Source: Bradyrhizobium jicamae
GTDB taxonomy: Bacteria; Pseudomonadota; Alphaproteobacteria; Rhizobiales; Xanthobacteraceae
Direction of reading: 5' to 3'
Length of the DNA stretch: 64,000 bases
Assembly (NCBI RefSeq): GCF_001440395.1
Contig: NZ_LLXZ01000064.1
Span: 104,530 to 168,529, forward strand
Below, in pieces: positions 16,737 to 25,669 of this stretch; the stretch's first letter is position 1; each line of letters opens with the position of its first letter. The notes below the pieces were generated by a model, which had not been told where the DNA came from, searched no databases, and saw only the letters and a list, made by a program, of their open reading frames with translations. The position numbers were made by a program, and so were the translations under genes.

Positions 16737-17372
16737 TTAGGTGCGTGCGGAGGCGCCGGTCGCAAGGTGCCTTGACACCACGGGGCTTGCGATTCCGTAC
16801 AGGAACTGATCGACGACCATGTCGGCAAATTCGGCAGGTCCTATTCCCCCTTTGGGATCGTACCAAGTGTGGCTGAAGTTGAGCGTGCCGAAAAGCATCA
16901 TCGTGTAGACCTTCTTGGTTCGCTTGACGATCTTTCCCTTGCTGTCGAGCTGAAGAATGAGGCCAGTAATCAGATCTACGATCCGCCGCTCCAGCGATTT
17001 GATCGTCTGCTGGTCATCTTCGCCAAGGAAGGTCAGGTCGTTGAGGATCAGGCGCTGTTCCTGCGGCGAACGCGCATTGAGATCGACAATGGCACGGATC
17101 GCTGCGCGGAATTGATCGAGCGTCGAGGTGTGTTCTGCGATGGCCGCCTCCACGTCTGCGATCATCTGCCGCACATGCTGGTCGAGGATAGCGAACAGAA
17201 TGGCTTCCTTGGAAACGAAGTAGTGATACAGCGCGCCGCGCGAGAGCTTGCAGGCTTCCGCAAGGTCGGCGATCGAGGCGCGCATGTAGCCCTGCTTGGC
17301 GAACAGGCCGCACGCCGCGGACAGGATTCCGCGCTGAATGTCATCGTAATTCTCTGAGCGCGTTCGCGCCAT
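16737..17372 (-). CDS. TetR-family regulator
   Basis: This is a 211-residue regulator. The ATG at 17372 is preceded by GAGAGG at a good distance; an ATG 18 nt upstream is less favoured. The helix-turn-helix spans about residues 10-60 (ILSAACGLFAKQGYMRAS, ADLAEACKLSRGALYHYF). The effector domain (HVRQMIADVEAAIAEH, LILQLDSKGKIVKRT, MMLFGTLNFSHTWYD) resembles fatty-acid or phenylacetyl-CoA-responsive TetR proteins. The gene is divergent from the uptake operon starting at 17622. Its probable operator in the gap recurs in front of the Rieske oxygenase operon. It ends 3 nt from the convergent ligase gene. Confidence 0.88.
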   Translation of the reverse strand: MARTRSENYDDIQRGILSAACGLFAKQGYMRASIADLAEACKLSRGALYHYFVSKEAILFAILDQHVRQMIADVEAAIAEHTSTLDQFRAAIRAIVDLNARSPQEQRLILNDLTFLGEDDQQTIKSLERRIVDLITGLILQLDSKGKIVKRTKKVYTMMLFGTLNFSHTWYDPKGGIGPAEFADMVVDQFLYGIASPVVSRHLATGASART

Positions 17373-17530
17373 GCCGTGCCTCTCATGCAATGCTGCGCTG
17401 TCACCGGATCCGGCGACTCCCGACTCTCTATACTACCGGCGCGTGCGAAGCGCGCCGTTCGCGGACAGTCCTTTCCACCAGAACCGTTCGAGCCGCCGGT
17501 CCAAATTTGATCTGGATCAAAAAATAATTT

Positions 17531-17545
17531 GAACGGCCGGTCGGA
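17531..17545 (-). promoter_or_regulatory. Operator candidate, copy 1 of a shared 15-bp motif
   Basis: On the minus strand this reads TCCGACCGGCCGTTC. A site differing at two positions lies at 31206-31220 before the Rieske oxygenase operon, and its A+T-rich flanks also match. The site lies between the divergent TetR gene and the uptake operon and directly abuts a TATAAT hexamer (17547-17552), a position suitable for repression. Confidence 0.6.
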
Positions 17546-17546
17546 T

Positions 17547-17552
17547 TATAAT
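17547..17552 (+). promoter_or_regulatory. Possible -10 hexamer TATAAT for the uptake operon
   Basis: A consensus TATAAT lies about 70 bp before the start of the FAD oxidoreductase gene and next to the putative operator. No -35 element at the ideal spacing is obvious, so the promoter call is weak. Confidence 0.4.
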
Positions 17553-17621
17553 ATCCTCTAGCCAACTGGCAAGCAGATCACGCACGCGGGACCAACCCGG
17601 CGGCATCGAGGGAGGTTGTTC

Positions 17622-18935
17622 GTGAACAGTCGAAAGGTCGATGCCGTCGTAATCGGAGCTGGCGCCGGCGGGCTATGTGCTGCGGCGCGGCTCGCTCACG
17701 CCGGGCTCTACACGGTCCTGGTCGACGACCACGACCGGCTGGGCGGCCGCGCATCTACCGAGGAGATCGACGGCTTCAAGGTCAATATCGGCGCGATAGC
17801 GATCGAGTTCGGGGGCGTGTTCGAGGAGACGTTCCACACCGTCGGTGTGCCGCTCAATATCCGTGCGCCCGAGCCCGCGAGCTCCTTCTTTATCGACGGC
17901 AGGCTGATCGACGTCGGTCGCGGAGGCTGGTCGCTCCTGCTTGGACAACTGACCAAGCAGGCCTCCCGCATCCTGGAGAAATTCGCCGACGCACGCTCAG
18001 GCAACCTGCCCGACGGCCGGCAATCCACCGAGGACTGGTTGAAGGGCTACACCAGCAACGCCACCGTTCATGCACTCTTCCGAAATCTCTGCGCAGCGAT
18101 CTTCGCCTGCAACGCGGCCGAGCTGCCTGCCCGCGCCTTCCTCACTTATTTCACCAGCAAGGGCGCCTTCAAGAAGTTCGGCTTCTGCCCGGAAGGGACG
18201 ATCGGTGTTTGGAACAGCCTCGCGACCGCGGTCAGGCGCAACGGCGACGTCTGGCTCGGCACACCGGCTACCGAAATCCACACGACAAACGGGCGCGTGA
18301 GCGGCGTGACCCTGCTGCGGGACGGTAAGCCGGCGCGGATCGACACCGATCTAATCGTCAGCAATGCCGGGCCGAAGGCAACGGTCGCGCTCGCCGGCGA
18401 AACCGCTTTCCCTGCCGATTATGTGGCAAAGGTCAGGAATGATCTTCGTCCGGCCGCCAACATCGTCGTCAATGTGGCCAGCCGGGAGCCGCTGGTGAAC
18501 CATCCGGGGATCGTGACCTTCGGCAGGACGCGCAGGCTCTGCAACATGGCGAACCTCTCAGCCACCTGCCCCGAGCTCGCGCCGCCCGACTGGCATCTTT
18601 ACGTCGCCTATGCCGTCCCGGTCCCGGCACTCGGCGAATTCGACTCCGACGCCGAGATCGCGCTCGCGCTCGCGGACCTCCGCGAACAATTCAGCAATTT
18701 CGATCAGGCCAAAATCCTCTCCATCCGCGTTATGCGCGATGATTGGCCGGCGCAACGCAGTTGCGCTGGATACGACCTGCCGCGCGAGACCGGCATCGAA
18801 GGCCTTTGGTGCGTCGGCGACGCGGTCAAGCAGTATGGCAATGGCGGCACGCAGGCCTGCGCGGAGACGGCGAAAATCGTGACCGATGCCATCCTCGCCG
18901 CGCGGTCGCCGGTGCCGCAGGCAAGCCGGGTCTGA
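17622..18935 (+). CDS. FAD-dependent oxidoreductase (phytoene desaturase/amine oxidase fold)
   Basis: This is a 437-residue flavoprotein. I place the start at the GTG at 17622, six nt after a GGGAGG; the TTG at 17616 is too close to that motif. The FAD-binding Rossmann motif is VIGAGAGGLCAAARLAHAG at the N-terminus, with RLGGRAS following as the second flavin contact. Near the C-terminus, GLWCVGDAVKQYGNGGTQAC is the second FAD segment. The substrate domain between them is of the NAD(P)-binding_8/CrtI-like kind. It is the first gene of an uptake-and-activation operon (Liv transporter plus acyl-CoA synthetase), so it may desaturate or oxidise the imported lipid-like substrate. The exact reaction is unknown. 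Confidence 0.85.
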   Translation: MNSRKVDAVVIGAGAGGLCAAARLAHAGLYTVLVDDHDRLGGRASTEEIDGFKVNIGAIAIEFGGVFEETFHTVGVPLNIRAPEPASSFFIDGRLIDVGRGGWSLLLGQLTKQASRILEKFADARSGNLPDGRQSTEDWLKGYTSNATVHALFRNLCAAIFACNAAELPARAFLTYFTSKGAFKKFGFCPEGTIGVWNSLATAVRRNGDVWLGTPATEIHTTNGRVSGVTLLRDGKPARIDTDLIVSNAGPKATVALAGETAFPADYVAKVRNDLRPAANIVVNVASREPLVNHPGIVTFGRTRRLCNMANLSATCPELAPPDWHLYVAYAVPVPALGEFDSDAEIALALADLREQFSNFDQAKILSIRVMRDDWPAQRSCAGYDLPRETGIEGLWCVGDAVKQYGNGGTQACAETAKIVTDAILAARSPVPQASRV

Positions 18936-18940
18936 GCGCG

Positions 18941-19795
18941 ATGCCGACGACGATCCGGACCCCGAAATCATCCGCCGCACCGCACGCGATGCCCGCGCCG
19001 GAACACCTGCTCGAATTCCGCAACATCCGCATCGTCTATGACAACGCCATTGAGGCAATCCGCGACGTCAGCATCGCCGTTCCCGAAGGCGGCATCGTTG
19101 CCCTGCTCGGCTCCAACGGCGCCGGCAAATCCACGCTGCTGAAGGCGATGTCGGGAATTCTCTACACCGAAGAGGGCGTGGTCGAGAGCGGCACGATCAG
19201 CTTCCGAAACGAGGAAGTACATCGGCTTGCGCCAGACGAGCTGGTGCGGCGCGGCATCGTCCAGGTGCCGGAGGGCCGCCGCGTATTTCCGGCACTGACC
19301 ATCGATGAAAACCTGCAGATGGGCGGCTACACCAAAACGGCGGCCGAAGCCCGCGACCGCCGCGAAACGGTGTTCGCGCTGTTTCCCCGCCTGTTCGAGC
19401 GCCGCGACCAGGTCGCCGGCTACATGTCCGGCGGCGAACAGCAGATGCTGGCGATCGGCCGCGCCCTGATGACCGATCCCGTGCTGCTGGCGCTCGACGA
19501 ACCGTCCCTTGGCCTCGCCCCGTTGATCATCGACCGCATCTATGAGGTAATCGCCAGGCTGCGCGACGAAATGAAAATGACGGTACTGCTCGTCGAACAG
19601 AACGCGCAGCGCGCGCTCGACATCGCCGACTACGGCTACATCCTGGAGACTGGTCGCGTGGTCCTCGACGGCACCGCGAAGAAACTCGCTGCCAACGAGG
19701 ATGTGCAGGAATTCTATCTCGGCGTATCCCATGCGGGGCGAAAGAGCCTGCGCGATGTCAAACACTACAAGCGCCGCAAACGGTGGCTGTCGTGA
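18941..19795 (+). CDS. livF: Branched-chain-amino-acid-type ABC transporter ATPase (LivF-like)
   Basis: This is a 284-residue ABC ATPase. The Walker A is GSNGAGKST at 57-65, the signature is SGGEQQM, Walker B is LLALDEPS, and the switch His is replaced by the LivF-type LLVEQNAQRAL. The C-terminal extension (HAGRKSLRDVKHYKRRKRW) is characteristic of a LivF subgroup found with acyl-CoA synthetases; the same tail occurs in the second operon at 35940. The ATG at 18941 lies 5 nt after the oxidoreductase stop. It would pair with the LivG-like protein made next to energise the LivHM permease. Confidence 0.93.
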   Translation: MPTTIRTPKSSAAPHAMPAPEHLLEFRNIRIVYDNAIEAIRDVSIAVPEGGIVALLGSNGAGKSTLLKAMSGILYTEEGVVESGTISFRNEEVHRLAPDELVRRGIVQVPEGRRVFPALTIDENLQMGGYTKTAAEARDRRETVFALFPRLFERRDQVAGYMSGGEQQMLAIGRALMTDPVLLALDEPSLGLAPLIIDRIYEVIARLRDEMKMTVLLVEQNAQRALDIADYGYILETGRVVLDGTAKKLAANEDVQEFYLGVSHAGRKSLRDVKHYKRRKRWLS

Positions 19796-20583
19796 CCAGG
19801 CTCCTTACGGTCGAAAACCTCAGCAAGCGATTTGGCGGCCTGCAGGCCGTCGTCGATGTCAGCCTCGCCGTTACGCAAGGCGAAATCTGCAGCGTGATCG
19901 GTCCGAATGGCGCCGGCAAGACCACGTTGTTCAACATGATTTCGGGCGTGCTGCGCCCCAGCGGCGGCCGGATGACATTCGACGGTACCGACCTTGCGGC
20001 TGTTTCCCCCTCGCGCTTTGCCGCCATCGGGATTGGCCGGACGTTTCAAAATCTGGCGCTGTTCAAGCACGGCACCGTGGTCGAGAACATCCTGACCGGC
20101 CGGCACACCCATCTGCGCTCCAACGTCCTTGATGCCGTGATCTTCTTCGGCCGCACCCGGAGCGAGGAAATCGCGGCGCGGCAGCGTGTCGAACACATCA
20201 TCGAATTCCTCGAAATCGAGCACATCCGTGACGCCGTCGTGGGCACGCTGTCCTACGGCCAGCAAAAGCGCGTGGAACTGGGGCGGGCACTCGCGTGCGA
20301 ACCGAAACTGCTGCTGCTCGATGAAATGGTGTCGGGCATGAATCAGGAGGAGACCGAGGATATCGCCCGCTTTGTCCTGGATATCCGCGACGAGCTCGGC
20401 ATCACCGTGCTGATGATCGAGCACGAGATGCGGATCGTGATGGATATCTCCGACCGTGTTCATGTCCTGAATTTCGGCCGCAAGATCGCTGAAGGCACAC
20501 CCGCCGAGGTGCGCCGCGATCCGGCCGTGACGGAAGCCTATCTCGGCGGCCACCGCGCGGAAGCGGCACGGGTGGAGGCATGA
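19792..20583 (+). CDS. livG: ABC transporter ATPase (LivG-like)
   Basis: This is a 263-residue ABC ATPase. The likely GTG start at 19792 overlaps the livF stop by 4 nt (GTGA); another GTG lies at 19783. Walker A is GPNGAGKTT at 37-45, the Q-loop is GRTFQNLALF, the signature is LSYGQQKRVE, Walker B is LLLLDE, and the switch His lies in MIEHEMRIVM. The usual D-loop sequence is changed to EMVSGMNQEE. It ends in an overlap with the acyl-CoA synthetase gene, so the transporter and the synthetase are co-translated. Confidence 0.93.
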   Translation: MTRLLTVENLSKRFGGLQAVVDVSLAVTQGEICSVIGPNGAGKTTLFNMISGVLRPSGGRMTFDGTDLAAVSPSRFAAIGIGRTFQNLALFKHGTVVENILTGRHTHLRSNVLDAVIFFGRTRSEEIAARQRVEHIIEFLEIEHIRDAVVGTLSYGQQKRVELGRALACEPKLLLLDEMVSGMNQEETEDIARFVLDIRDELGITVLMIEHEMRIVMDISDRVHVLNFGRKIAEGTPAEVRRDPAVTEAYLGGHRAEAARVEA

Positions 20584-22517
20584 TGTCGGCCATCGATGCA
20601 TTCCGCACCGAGCACCCGCCGATCCAGTCGAGTCAGGCGCGGGCCGCATCCGTGACCGACGCCGAGTCGCTGCGAACCGCGCTGAAGGCCGCCGCAATCA
20701 CCATCCCCCAATTGCTGCGCCAACGCGCGGCCATGCATGGCGATGCGCTTGCGCTACGCGAAAAAGAATACGGCATCTGGAATCCCTATTCCTGGCGCCA
20801 TTACTACGAGACGGCGCGCTCGGTAGCACTTGGCCTGCTCTCGCTCGGCCTCAAGCCCGGCGACCGGGTCGCCATTGCTGGCGAGAACACGCCTGAATGG
20901 TTTTATGCCGATCTCGGTATCCAGATGATCGGCGCGGTGGCGGTCGGCATCTACCCGACCAATCCCTGGGTCGAACTTCAATATATCGTCCGCCACTCCG
21001 GTGCGCGCGTCGTCGTCACCGGCGACCAGGAACAGACCGACAAGGTGCTGGACGCGCTCGCCAACAATGACGGCCTGCCCGCGCTCGAAGCCATCGTCTG
21101 CGTCGACATGAAGGGTCTGCGCCAGTATCGACAGTCGCAACTGCTGTCGTTCGAGAAGCTTTGCCAGCTCGGTAAGAGCTATGCCGCCGAAAACCCCGAC
21201 GCCAATGCGACCCTCGATCGCCTGATTTCGCAGGCCTCGCCCGACGACGTCTCGATCCTGGTCTACACTTCGGGCACGACCGGTCCGCCCAAGGGCGCAA
21301 TGCTGACGCATCGAAATCTGGTCTACGCCGCCTATATCTACGCCGAAGCGGTCGGGATATCAGACAAGCCGTTCGAGGCCGTGAGCTACCTGCCGCTGTG
21401 CCATGTTGCCGAGCGCTGCTATGGCGAGGTGACGCATCTCGTGCTCGGTGGCGCCGTCAGCTTTGCCGAATCGATCGACACCGTCGCGCTCAACATTCGT
21501 GAGATTGCGCCCACGTTCTTTGTCGGCGTCCCCCGTATTTACGAAAAGCTGCAGCAGGGATTTCTGTTCCGGCTCGGCGAGAGCGGGCAACTGCGCCAGC
21601 GCTTCGTCAAAGCCTGCATGGCCTGGGGCCGCAAACTGTCGGACCGTCGCCAAACGAGAACGATCACGTGGCATGACCATTTGAGCTATACTCTGCTCTA
21701 CGTGCTGCTGTTCCGCAATATCCAGCGCCATCTCGGCTTCGCCCGCAGCCGTCATCGCCTGTGCGCGGGCGCTTCAATTTCACCGGAGACGCTGCGATTC
21801 TTCGACATCGTCGGCCGCCCGGTGTCGCAGGGCTATGGACTGACCGAAAGCGGCGGCGTCGCGTTCATCCAGACCGAGAGCCACCACCGGCTCGGCGGCT
21901 GCGGGCTGCCCCTGATCCACACCGAATGGAAGCTGGATAGCGACGGCGAGATCCTGTTGCGCAACCCCGGCGTCTTCAAGGGCTACTTCCTCGACGAGAA
22001 GGCCTCGAGCGCAACACTGGAACCGGGCGGCTGGCTGCGTACCGGCGATATCGTCGAGGTCTTGGACAATGGCGAGATCACGGTGGTCGACCGCAAGAAG
22101 GCGATCATCATCACCGCGGGCGGCAAGAACATCGCCCCCTCTGAGATCGAGAATGCGTTGAAGGACAGTGAGTTCATCAAGGAGGCGATCGTGGTCGGCG
22201 AGGCCAAGAAGTATCTTGGCGCCATCATCCAGGTGGACTTCGACAATGTCGGCCGCTGGGCCCGCGACAAGGCACTGCCCTACACCAACTACAAGTCGCT
22301 TTCGCAACTTGCCGAGGTACATGAACTGGTCGAACGCATCGTCAACGAGACCAACAAGCGCTTCGCCCGCGTAGAGAACATCCGCCGCTTCGCCATTCTT
22401 GAAAAGGAACTCGATCACGACGACGGTGAATTGACCGCTACGCAGAAGGTCCGCCGCGCACTGATCGAGAAGAAATTCGCGCGCGAACTCGCCATCATTT
22501 ACCAATCGGAGGGCTGA
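20580..22517 (+). CDS. Long-chain-type acyl-CoA synthetase (AMP-forming)
   Basis: This is a 645-residue ANL-superfamily ligase of the large FadD15/ACSL type. The P-loop is VYTSGTTGPPKGAML, the adenylate motif is SQGYGLTESGG, the hinge/ATP motif is WLRTGDIVEVLDNGE with VVDRKKAIIITAGGKNI, and a C-terminal domain with TQKVRRALIEKKF follows. It would activate an imported carboxylic acid to its CoA thioester with ATP. The start ATG overlaps the livG stop and its own stop overlaps the livH start. It lies inside a Liv transporter operon, which argues for vectorial uptake and activation of a fatty or aromatic acid rather than amino-acid transport. Confidence 0.92.
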   Translation: MMSAIDAFRTEHPPIQSSQARAASVTDAESLRTALKAAAITIPQLLRQRAAMHGDALALREKEYGIWNPYSWRHYYETARSVALGLLSLGLKPGDRVAIAGENTPEWFYADLGIQMIGAVAVGIYPTNPWVELQYIVRHSGARVVVTGDQEQTDKVLDALANNDGLPALEAIVCVDMKGLRQYRQSQLLSFEKLCQLGKSYAAENPDANATLDRLISQASPDDVSILVYTSGTTGPPKGAMLTHRNLVYAAYIYAEAVGISDKPFEAVSYLPLCHVAERCYGEVTHLVLGGAVSFAESIDTVALNIREIAPTFFVGVPRIYEKLQQGFLFRLGESGQLRQRFVKACMAWGRKLSDRRQTRTITWHDHLSYTLLYVLLFRNIQRHLGFARSRHRLCAGASISPETLRFFDIVGRPVSQGYGLTESGGVAFIQTESHHRLGGCGLPLIHTEWKLDSDGEILLRNPGVFKGYFLDEKASSATLEPGGWLRTGDIVEVLDNGEITVVDRKKAIIITAGGKNIAPSEIENALKDSEFIKEAIVVGEAKKYLGAIIQVDFDNVGRWARDKALPYTNYKSLSQLAEVHELVERIVNETNKRFARVENIRRFAILEKELDHDDGELTATQKVRRALIEKKFARELAIIYQSEG

Positions 22518-23389
22518 TGCAGTATTTCACTCAGCTACTGATCTCCGGCCTGGCGATCGGCGCCATCTACGGCCTGATCGCGATGGGCTTTGCCGTAATC
22601 TACAAGTCCACGGGTCTAGTCAACTTCGCGCAGGGCGAGATGACCATGATCACGGCCTATATTGCCTGGACCATATCGACCACGGTCAGCGGCAACGTAT
22701 TCATCGTGGCCATCGGTGCCATCATTGCAGCCGTCGTGCTCGGCCTGGTGATCGAGCGCGTGGTGATGCGGCCGATGCTGGGTGAGCCGGTGTTTGCGAC
22801 CGTCATGGTCACCATTGGGCTTGCCGTGATCCTGCGCTCGTCAATCAATTTTATCTGGGACGCTTATCCGCATGGCCTCGATGTCGGCTTTGGCCGGACG
22901 ATCGTCCGGATCGGCACCATCGGCGTGCGCACCGGGCAAATCGCCGTCATCGTCACGCTTCTGGTACTGCTGGCGGCGATCTGGGCATTCTTTCGCTACA
23001 GCAAGGTCGGCGTCGCGATGCGCGCCGTCGCCGCCGACGACCGCACCGCCCTCCTCATGGGAATCAGTGCCACCAGGGTACACGCGCTGGCATGGGCCGC
23101 ATCGTCGGTCATCGCCGGTATCGGTGGCGTGTTCTTTGCGCTGTCATACGACCTGTCGCCGGCCATGTTCCAGCTCGGGCTGAAGGCGTTTCCGGCCACG
23201 ATCCTTGGCGGCCTCGACGCCGTTCTTGGTTCAGGCCTCGGCGGGCTCCTGATCGGCATTACCGAAAATCTGGCGGGCGGCTATATCGGCTCCGGCATGA
23301 AGGAGGTCGCCGGCTTTGTGATGATCATCGTGGTGCTGATGATCCGCCCGTTCGGCATCTTCGGCGAACGCGACATCGAAAGGGTTTGA
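22517..23389 (+). CDS. livH: ABC transporter permease (LivH-like)
   Basis: This is a 290-residue inner-membrane permease with about eight hydrophobic helices. It has the LivH landmarks QLLISGLAIGAIYGLIAMGF at the start, GLVNFAQGEM after helix 1, and SKVGVAMRAVAADDRTALLMGI in the cytoplasmic coupling loop. The ATG overlaps the synthetase stop by 1 nt. It would form a heterodimeric channel with the LivM-like protein encoded next. Confidence 0.92.
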   Translation: MQYFTQLLISGLAIGAIYGLIAMGFAVIYKSTGLVNFAQGEMTMITAYIAWTISTTVSGNVFIVAIGAIIAAVVLGLVIERVVMRPMLGEPVFATVMVTIGLAVILRSSINFIWDAYPHGLDVGFGRTIVRIGTIGVRTGQIAVIVTLLVLLAAIWAFFRYSKVGVAMRAVAADDRTALLMGISATRVHALAWAASSVIAGIGGVFFALSYDLSPAMFQLGLKAFPATILGGLDAVLGSGLGGLLIGITENLAGGYIGSGMKEVAGFVMIIVVLMIRPFGIFGERDIERV

Positions 23390-23391
23390 CG

Positions 23392-24438
23392 ATGCGCACC
23401 GGCGATTTCAAGCAAACTTACGGCGAACTCGTTACCCTGATCGACTCACCGCCGATATGGCTGTGGTCCGTTGTGCTGGTGGCCGCGCTGATCGTCGCGC
23501 CCCATGTCCTGAACTCCTATGCGCTTTCCTTCCTGATGATCATCCTGATCACGGTCGTGGGCGCGCTCGGACTGAACATCCTGACCGGCTACACCGGTCT
23601 CATTTCGCTGGGGCATGTCGGCTTTCTCGTCACGGGCGCCTATGCCTACGCCATCCTGGTCTCCAAATATCAGATGCACCCGCTGATCGGGTTCCTCGGC
23701 GCTGGCGTCGTTCCCGCGCTTGCAAGCCTGGTCGTCGGCGCGCCGTCCCTGCGGCTGAAGGGCCTCTATCTCGCGATCACGACGCTGGCATTCTCGTTCA
23801 TCATCAACACTCTGATCCTGGAGGCGCGCTGGCTGACCAATGGCGCCCGCGGCATCTCGGTGCAGCGGCCGGAGATTTTCGGGATCAGCTTCGACGGCGA
23901 TGCGGCCTTCACCTACCTCTGCCTCGGCTTTGCCGTCCTGGCTCTATTCGCCACGCTCAACATTCGTCGCAGCCGGGTCGGCCGCGCCTTCGTCGCGATC
24001 CGCGACAACGACACCGCCGCCCGGGTCATGGGCATCAACCTGCACGCCTACAAGCTGTTCGCCTTTGTCACCTCGGCCTTCATCACTGGATTGTCCGGCG
24101 CGCTGTACGGCATCTATTTGTCCTTCGTCAGCGTCGAGGGCTTTCCGTTCCTGCTCTCCATCGAGGCGCTGGCGATCCTGATCGTCGGCGGGCTCGGCTC
24201 GGCGCTCGGCGCGGTGCTCGGCACCATCCTGATCGTCCTGCTGCCGGAAGCGACGCGAATGGTCTTCAGCCTGTTCAGCGCGCAGATGGACGCGATGTTC
24301 ACGACCGGTGCGCAAGAACTCAAGAGCATGCTCTACGGCCTCGTCATCATCCTGTTCCTGCGCTTCCAGCCGCGCGGTCTGGTCGGGGCCTGGCACGATA
24401 TCCGGAGAATGTGGGTGAATTGGCCGCTGCGTTACTAA
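23392..24438 (+). CDS. livM: ABC transporter permease (LivM-like)
   Basis: This is a 348-residue inner-membrane permease starting 2 nt after livH. Landmarks are GLNILTGYTGLISLGHVGF, LRLKGLYLAITTLAFSFI, the loop RRSRVGRAFVAIRDNDTAAR contacting the ATPases, and IVGGLGSALGAVLGT. The number of hydrophobic segments and the length are normal for LivM. Confidence 0.92.
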   Translation: MRTGDFKQTYGELVTLIDSPPIWLWSVVLVAALIVAPHVLNSYALSFLMIILITVVGALGLNILTGYTGLISLGHVGFLVTGAYAYAILVSKYQMHPLIGFLGAGVVPALASLVVGAPSLRLKGLYLAITTLAFSFIINTLILEARWLTNGARGISVQRPEIFGISFDGDAAFTYLCLGFAVLALFATLNIRRSRVGRAFVAIRDNDTAARVMGINLHAYKLFAFVTSAFITGLSGALYGIYLSFVSVEGFPFLLSIEALAILIVGGLGSALGAVLGTILIVLLPEATRMVFSLFSAQMDAMFTTGAQELKSMLYGLVIILFLRFQPRGLVGAWHDIRRMWVNWPLRY

Positions 24439-24465
24439 TCAGAACAAAACAAGAGGAGGAAACAC

Positions 24466-25626
24466 ATGATGAAATATCTGGCGACGGCGTCGCTGCTGCT
24501 CGCGAGTGCGCATCTTGCGACCGGTGCTGCACTGGCAGCCGATCAGGGCATTACCGACACCGAGATCGTGATCGGCGATGTCGAGCCCTTGACCGGTCCG
24601 CCGGCACTGCTCGGCGTTGCCGCCTCCATCGGCCACAAGATTGCGATTGCGGAAGCCAACAATGCCGGCGGCATCAATGGCCGCAAGATCAAGTATGTGC
24701 TGGAAGACGACGGTTACGTCACAGCCCGCACCATCCAGGGCGTCAAGAAGGTAATCGACGTCGACAAGGCATTTGCCATGCTCGGAATCTCTGGCTCGGG
24801 GCAGTCCATTGCCGTGATGCCAGTGCTGGAAAAGGCCGGCATCCCCACCGTCATCGACGTCGCACCGGTCAAGTTCCTATGGGAGCCGCCGCGAAAGAAC
24901 GTCTTCGTCGTCGGACAATCCTACGAGGAGGGCATCATCCACCTTGTCAACTATCTCGCCGACAAGAATCCCGGCAAGAAGTGGGGCCTGATCACGCAGG
25001 ACGACGATTACGGCATCACCGTGCGCGATGGTTTCGATACGGTCGTCAAGGCCAAGAAACTCAACGTGGTCTACAGCGGCAACTACAAGAAGGGCCAGCA
25101 GGATTTCTCGTCCGACATGCTGCAACTCAAGGAGTCCGGTGCCGAAGTGTTTCTGGCCGGCGGCATCATCGGCGAGAACATCGCCATGATGAAGGAACTG
25201 GAAAAGCTCAACATCAAGCCTGTGGTTGGCATCTTCTGGCCCGGCCGCGTCGAGCCGGTGCTGAAGCTGATGGGTCCGGCGGGAGACGGCCTCTACGCGG
25301 TCGACTATGTCGAGCCATTTGCGGGACCCGCCGGCAAGGCGTTCCTTGAAAAGGCAAAGGGACTGCTTTCCGAGGCCGAGATGAAAGGCATTAATCGCTA
25401 TTCGATGACCGGCTATGCGGCAGCCAAGGTGCTGATCTCTGCGATCGAGCGCTGCGGCAAGCAGCCGACCTGGGTCTGTACCATCGCTGAGTTGGAGAAG
25501 ACCAAGAACGTGGAAACCGGCATCATGGCGCCGATCAACTTCGGCACTGGTGTGCGCTTCTCGAACCAGAAGCTGCAAATCATGCAGTCGGACTTCTCGA
25601 CGCTGAGCTTCAAGCCGGTGAACTGA
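24466..25626 (+). CDS. ABC transporter periplasmic substrate-binding protein (LivK/type 1 fold)
   Basis: This is a 386-residue exported binding protein with a strong ribosome-binding site (GAGGAGGAAACAC before ATG) and a clear signal peptide (LATASLLLASAHLATGAALA, cut after ALAA). The mature part begins TDTEIVIGDVEPLTGPPALLG, the usual start of type 1 periplasmic binding proteins, with LEDDGYVTARTIQGVKKVI following. It is the last gene of the operon and feeds the LivHMGF transporter. The ligand is probably an acyl or aromatic acid, given the catabolic neighbourhood. A perfect hairpin lies after its stop. Confidence 0.92.
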   Translation: MMKYLATASLLLASAHLATGAALAADQGITDTEIVIGDVEPLTGPPALLGVAASIGHKIAIAEANNAGGINGRKIKYVLEDDGYVTARTIQGVKKVIDVDKAFAMLGISGSGQSIAVMPVLEKAGIPTVIDVAPVKFLWEPPRKNVFVVGQSYEEGIIHLVNYLADKNPGKKWGLITQDDDYGITVRDGFDTVVKAKKLNVVYSGNYKKGQQDFSSDMLQLKESGAEVFLAGGIIGENIAMMKELEKLNIKPVVGIFWPGRVEPVLKLMGPAGDGLYAVDYVEPFAGPAGKAFLEKAKGLLSEAEMKGINRYSMTGYAAAKVLISAIERCGKQPTWVCTIAELEKTKNVETGIMAPINFGTGVRFSNQKLQIMQSDFSTLSFKPVN

Positions 25627-25641
25627 GCAAGCTGAGAAGCT

Positions 25642-25664
25642 TGCCGGCACGCGACGTGCCGGCA
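25642..25664. terminator. Bidirectional terminator-like hairpin
   Basis: TGCCGGCACG at 25642-25651 and CGTGCCGGCA at 25655-25664 form a perfect 10-bp stem with a 3-nt loop. It lies between two convergent genes that end at 25626 and 25670, so it can stop transcription from both sides. There is no long T-tract. Confidence 0.7.
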
Positions 25665-25669
25665 CGCCC

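Noticed and set aside
23457..25349. A 630-codon frame overlapping LivM and the receptor genes
   Set aside because: It runs in the wrong frame through two recognisable genes and shows only Arg/His-rich translation.
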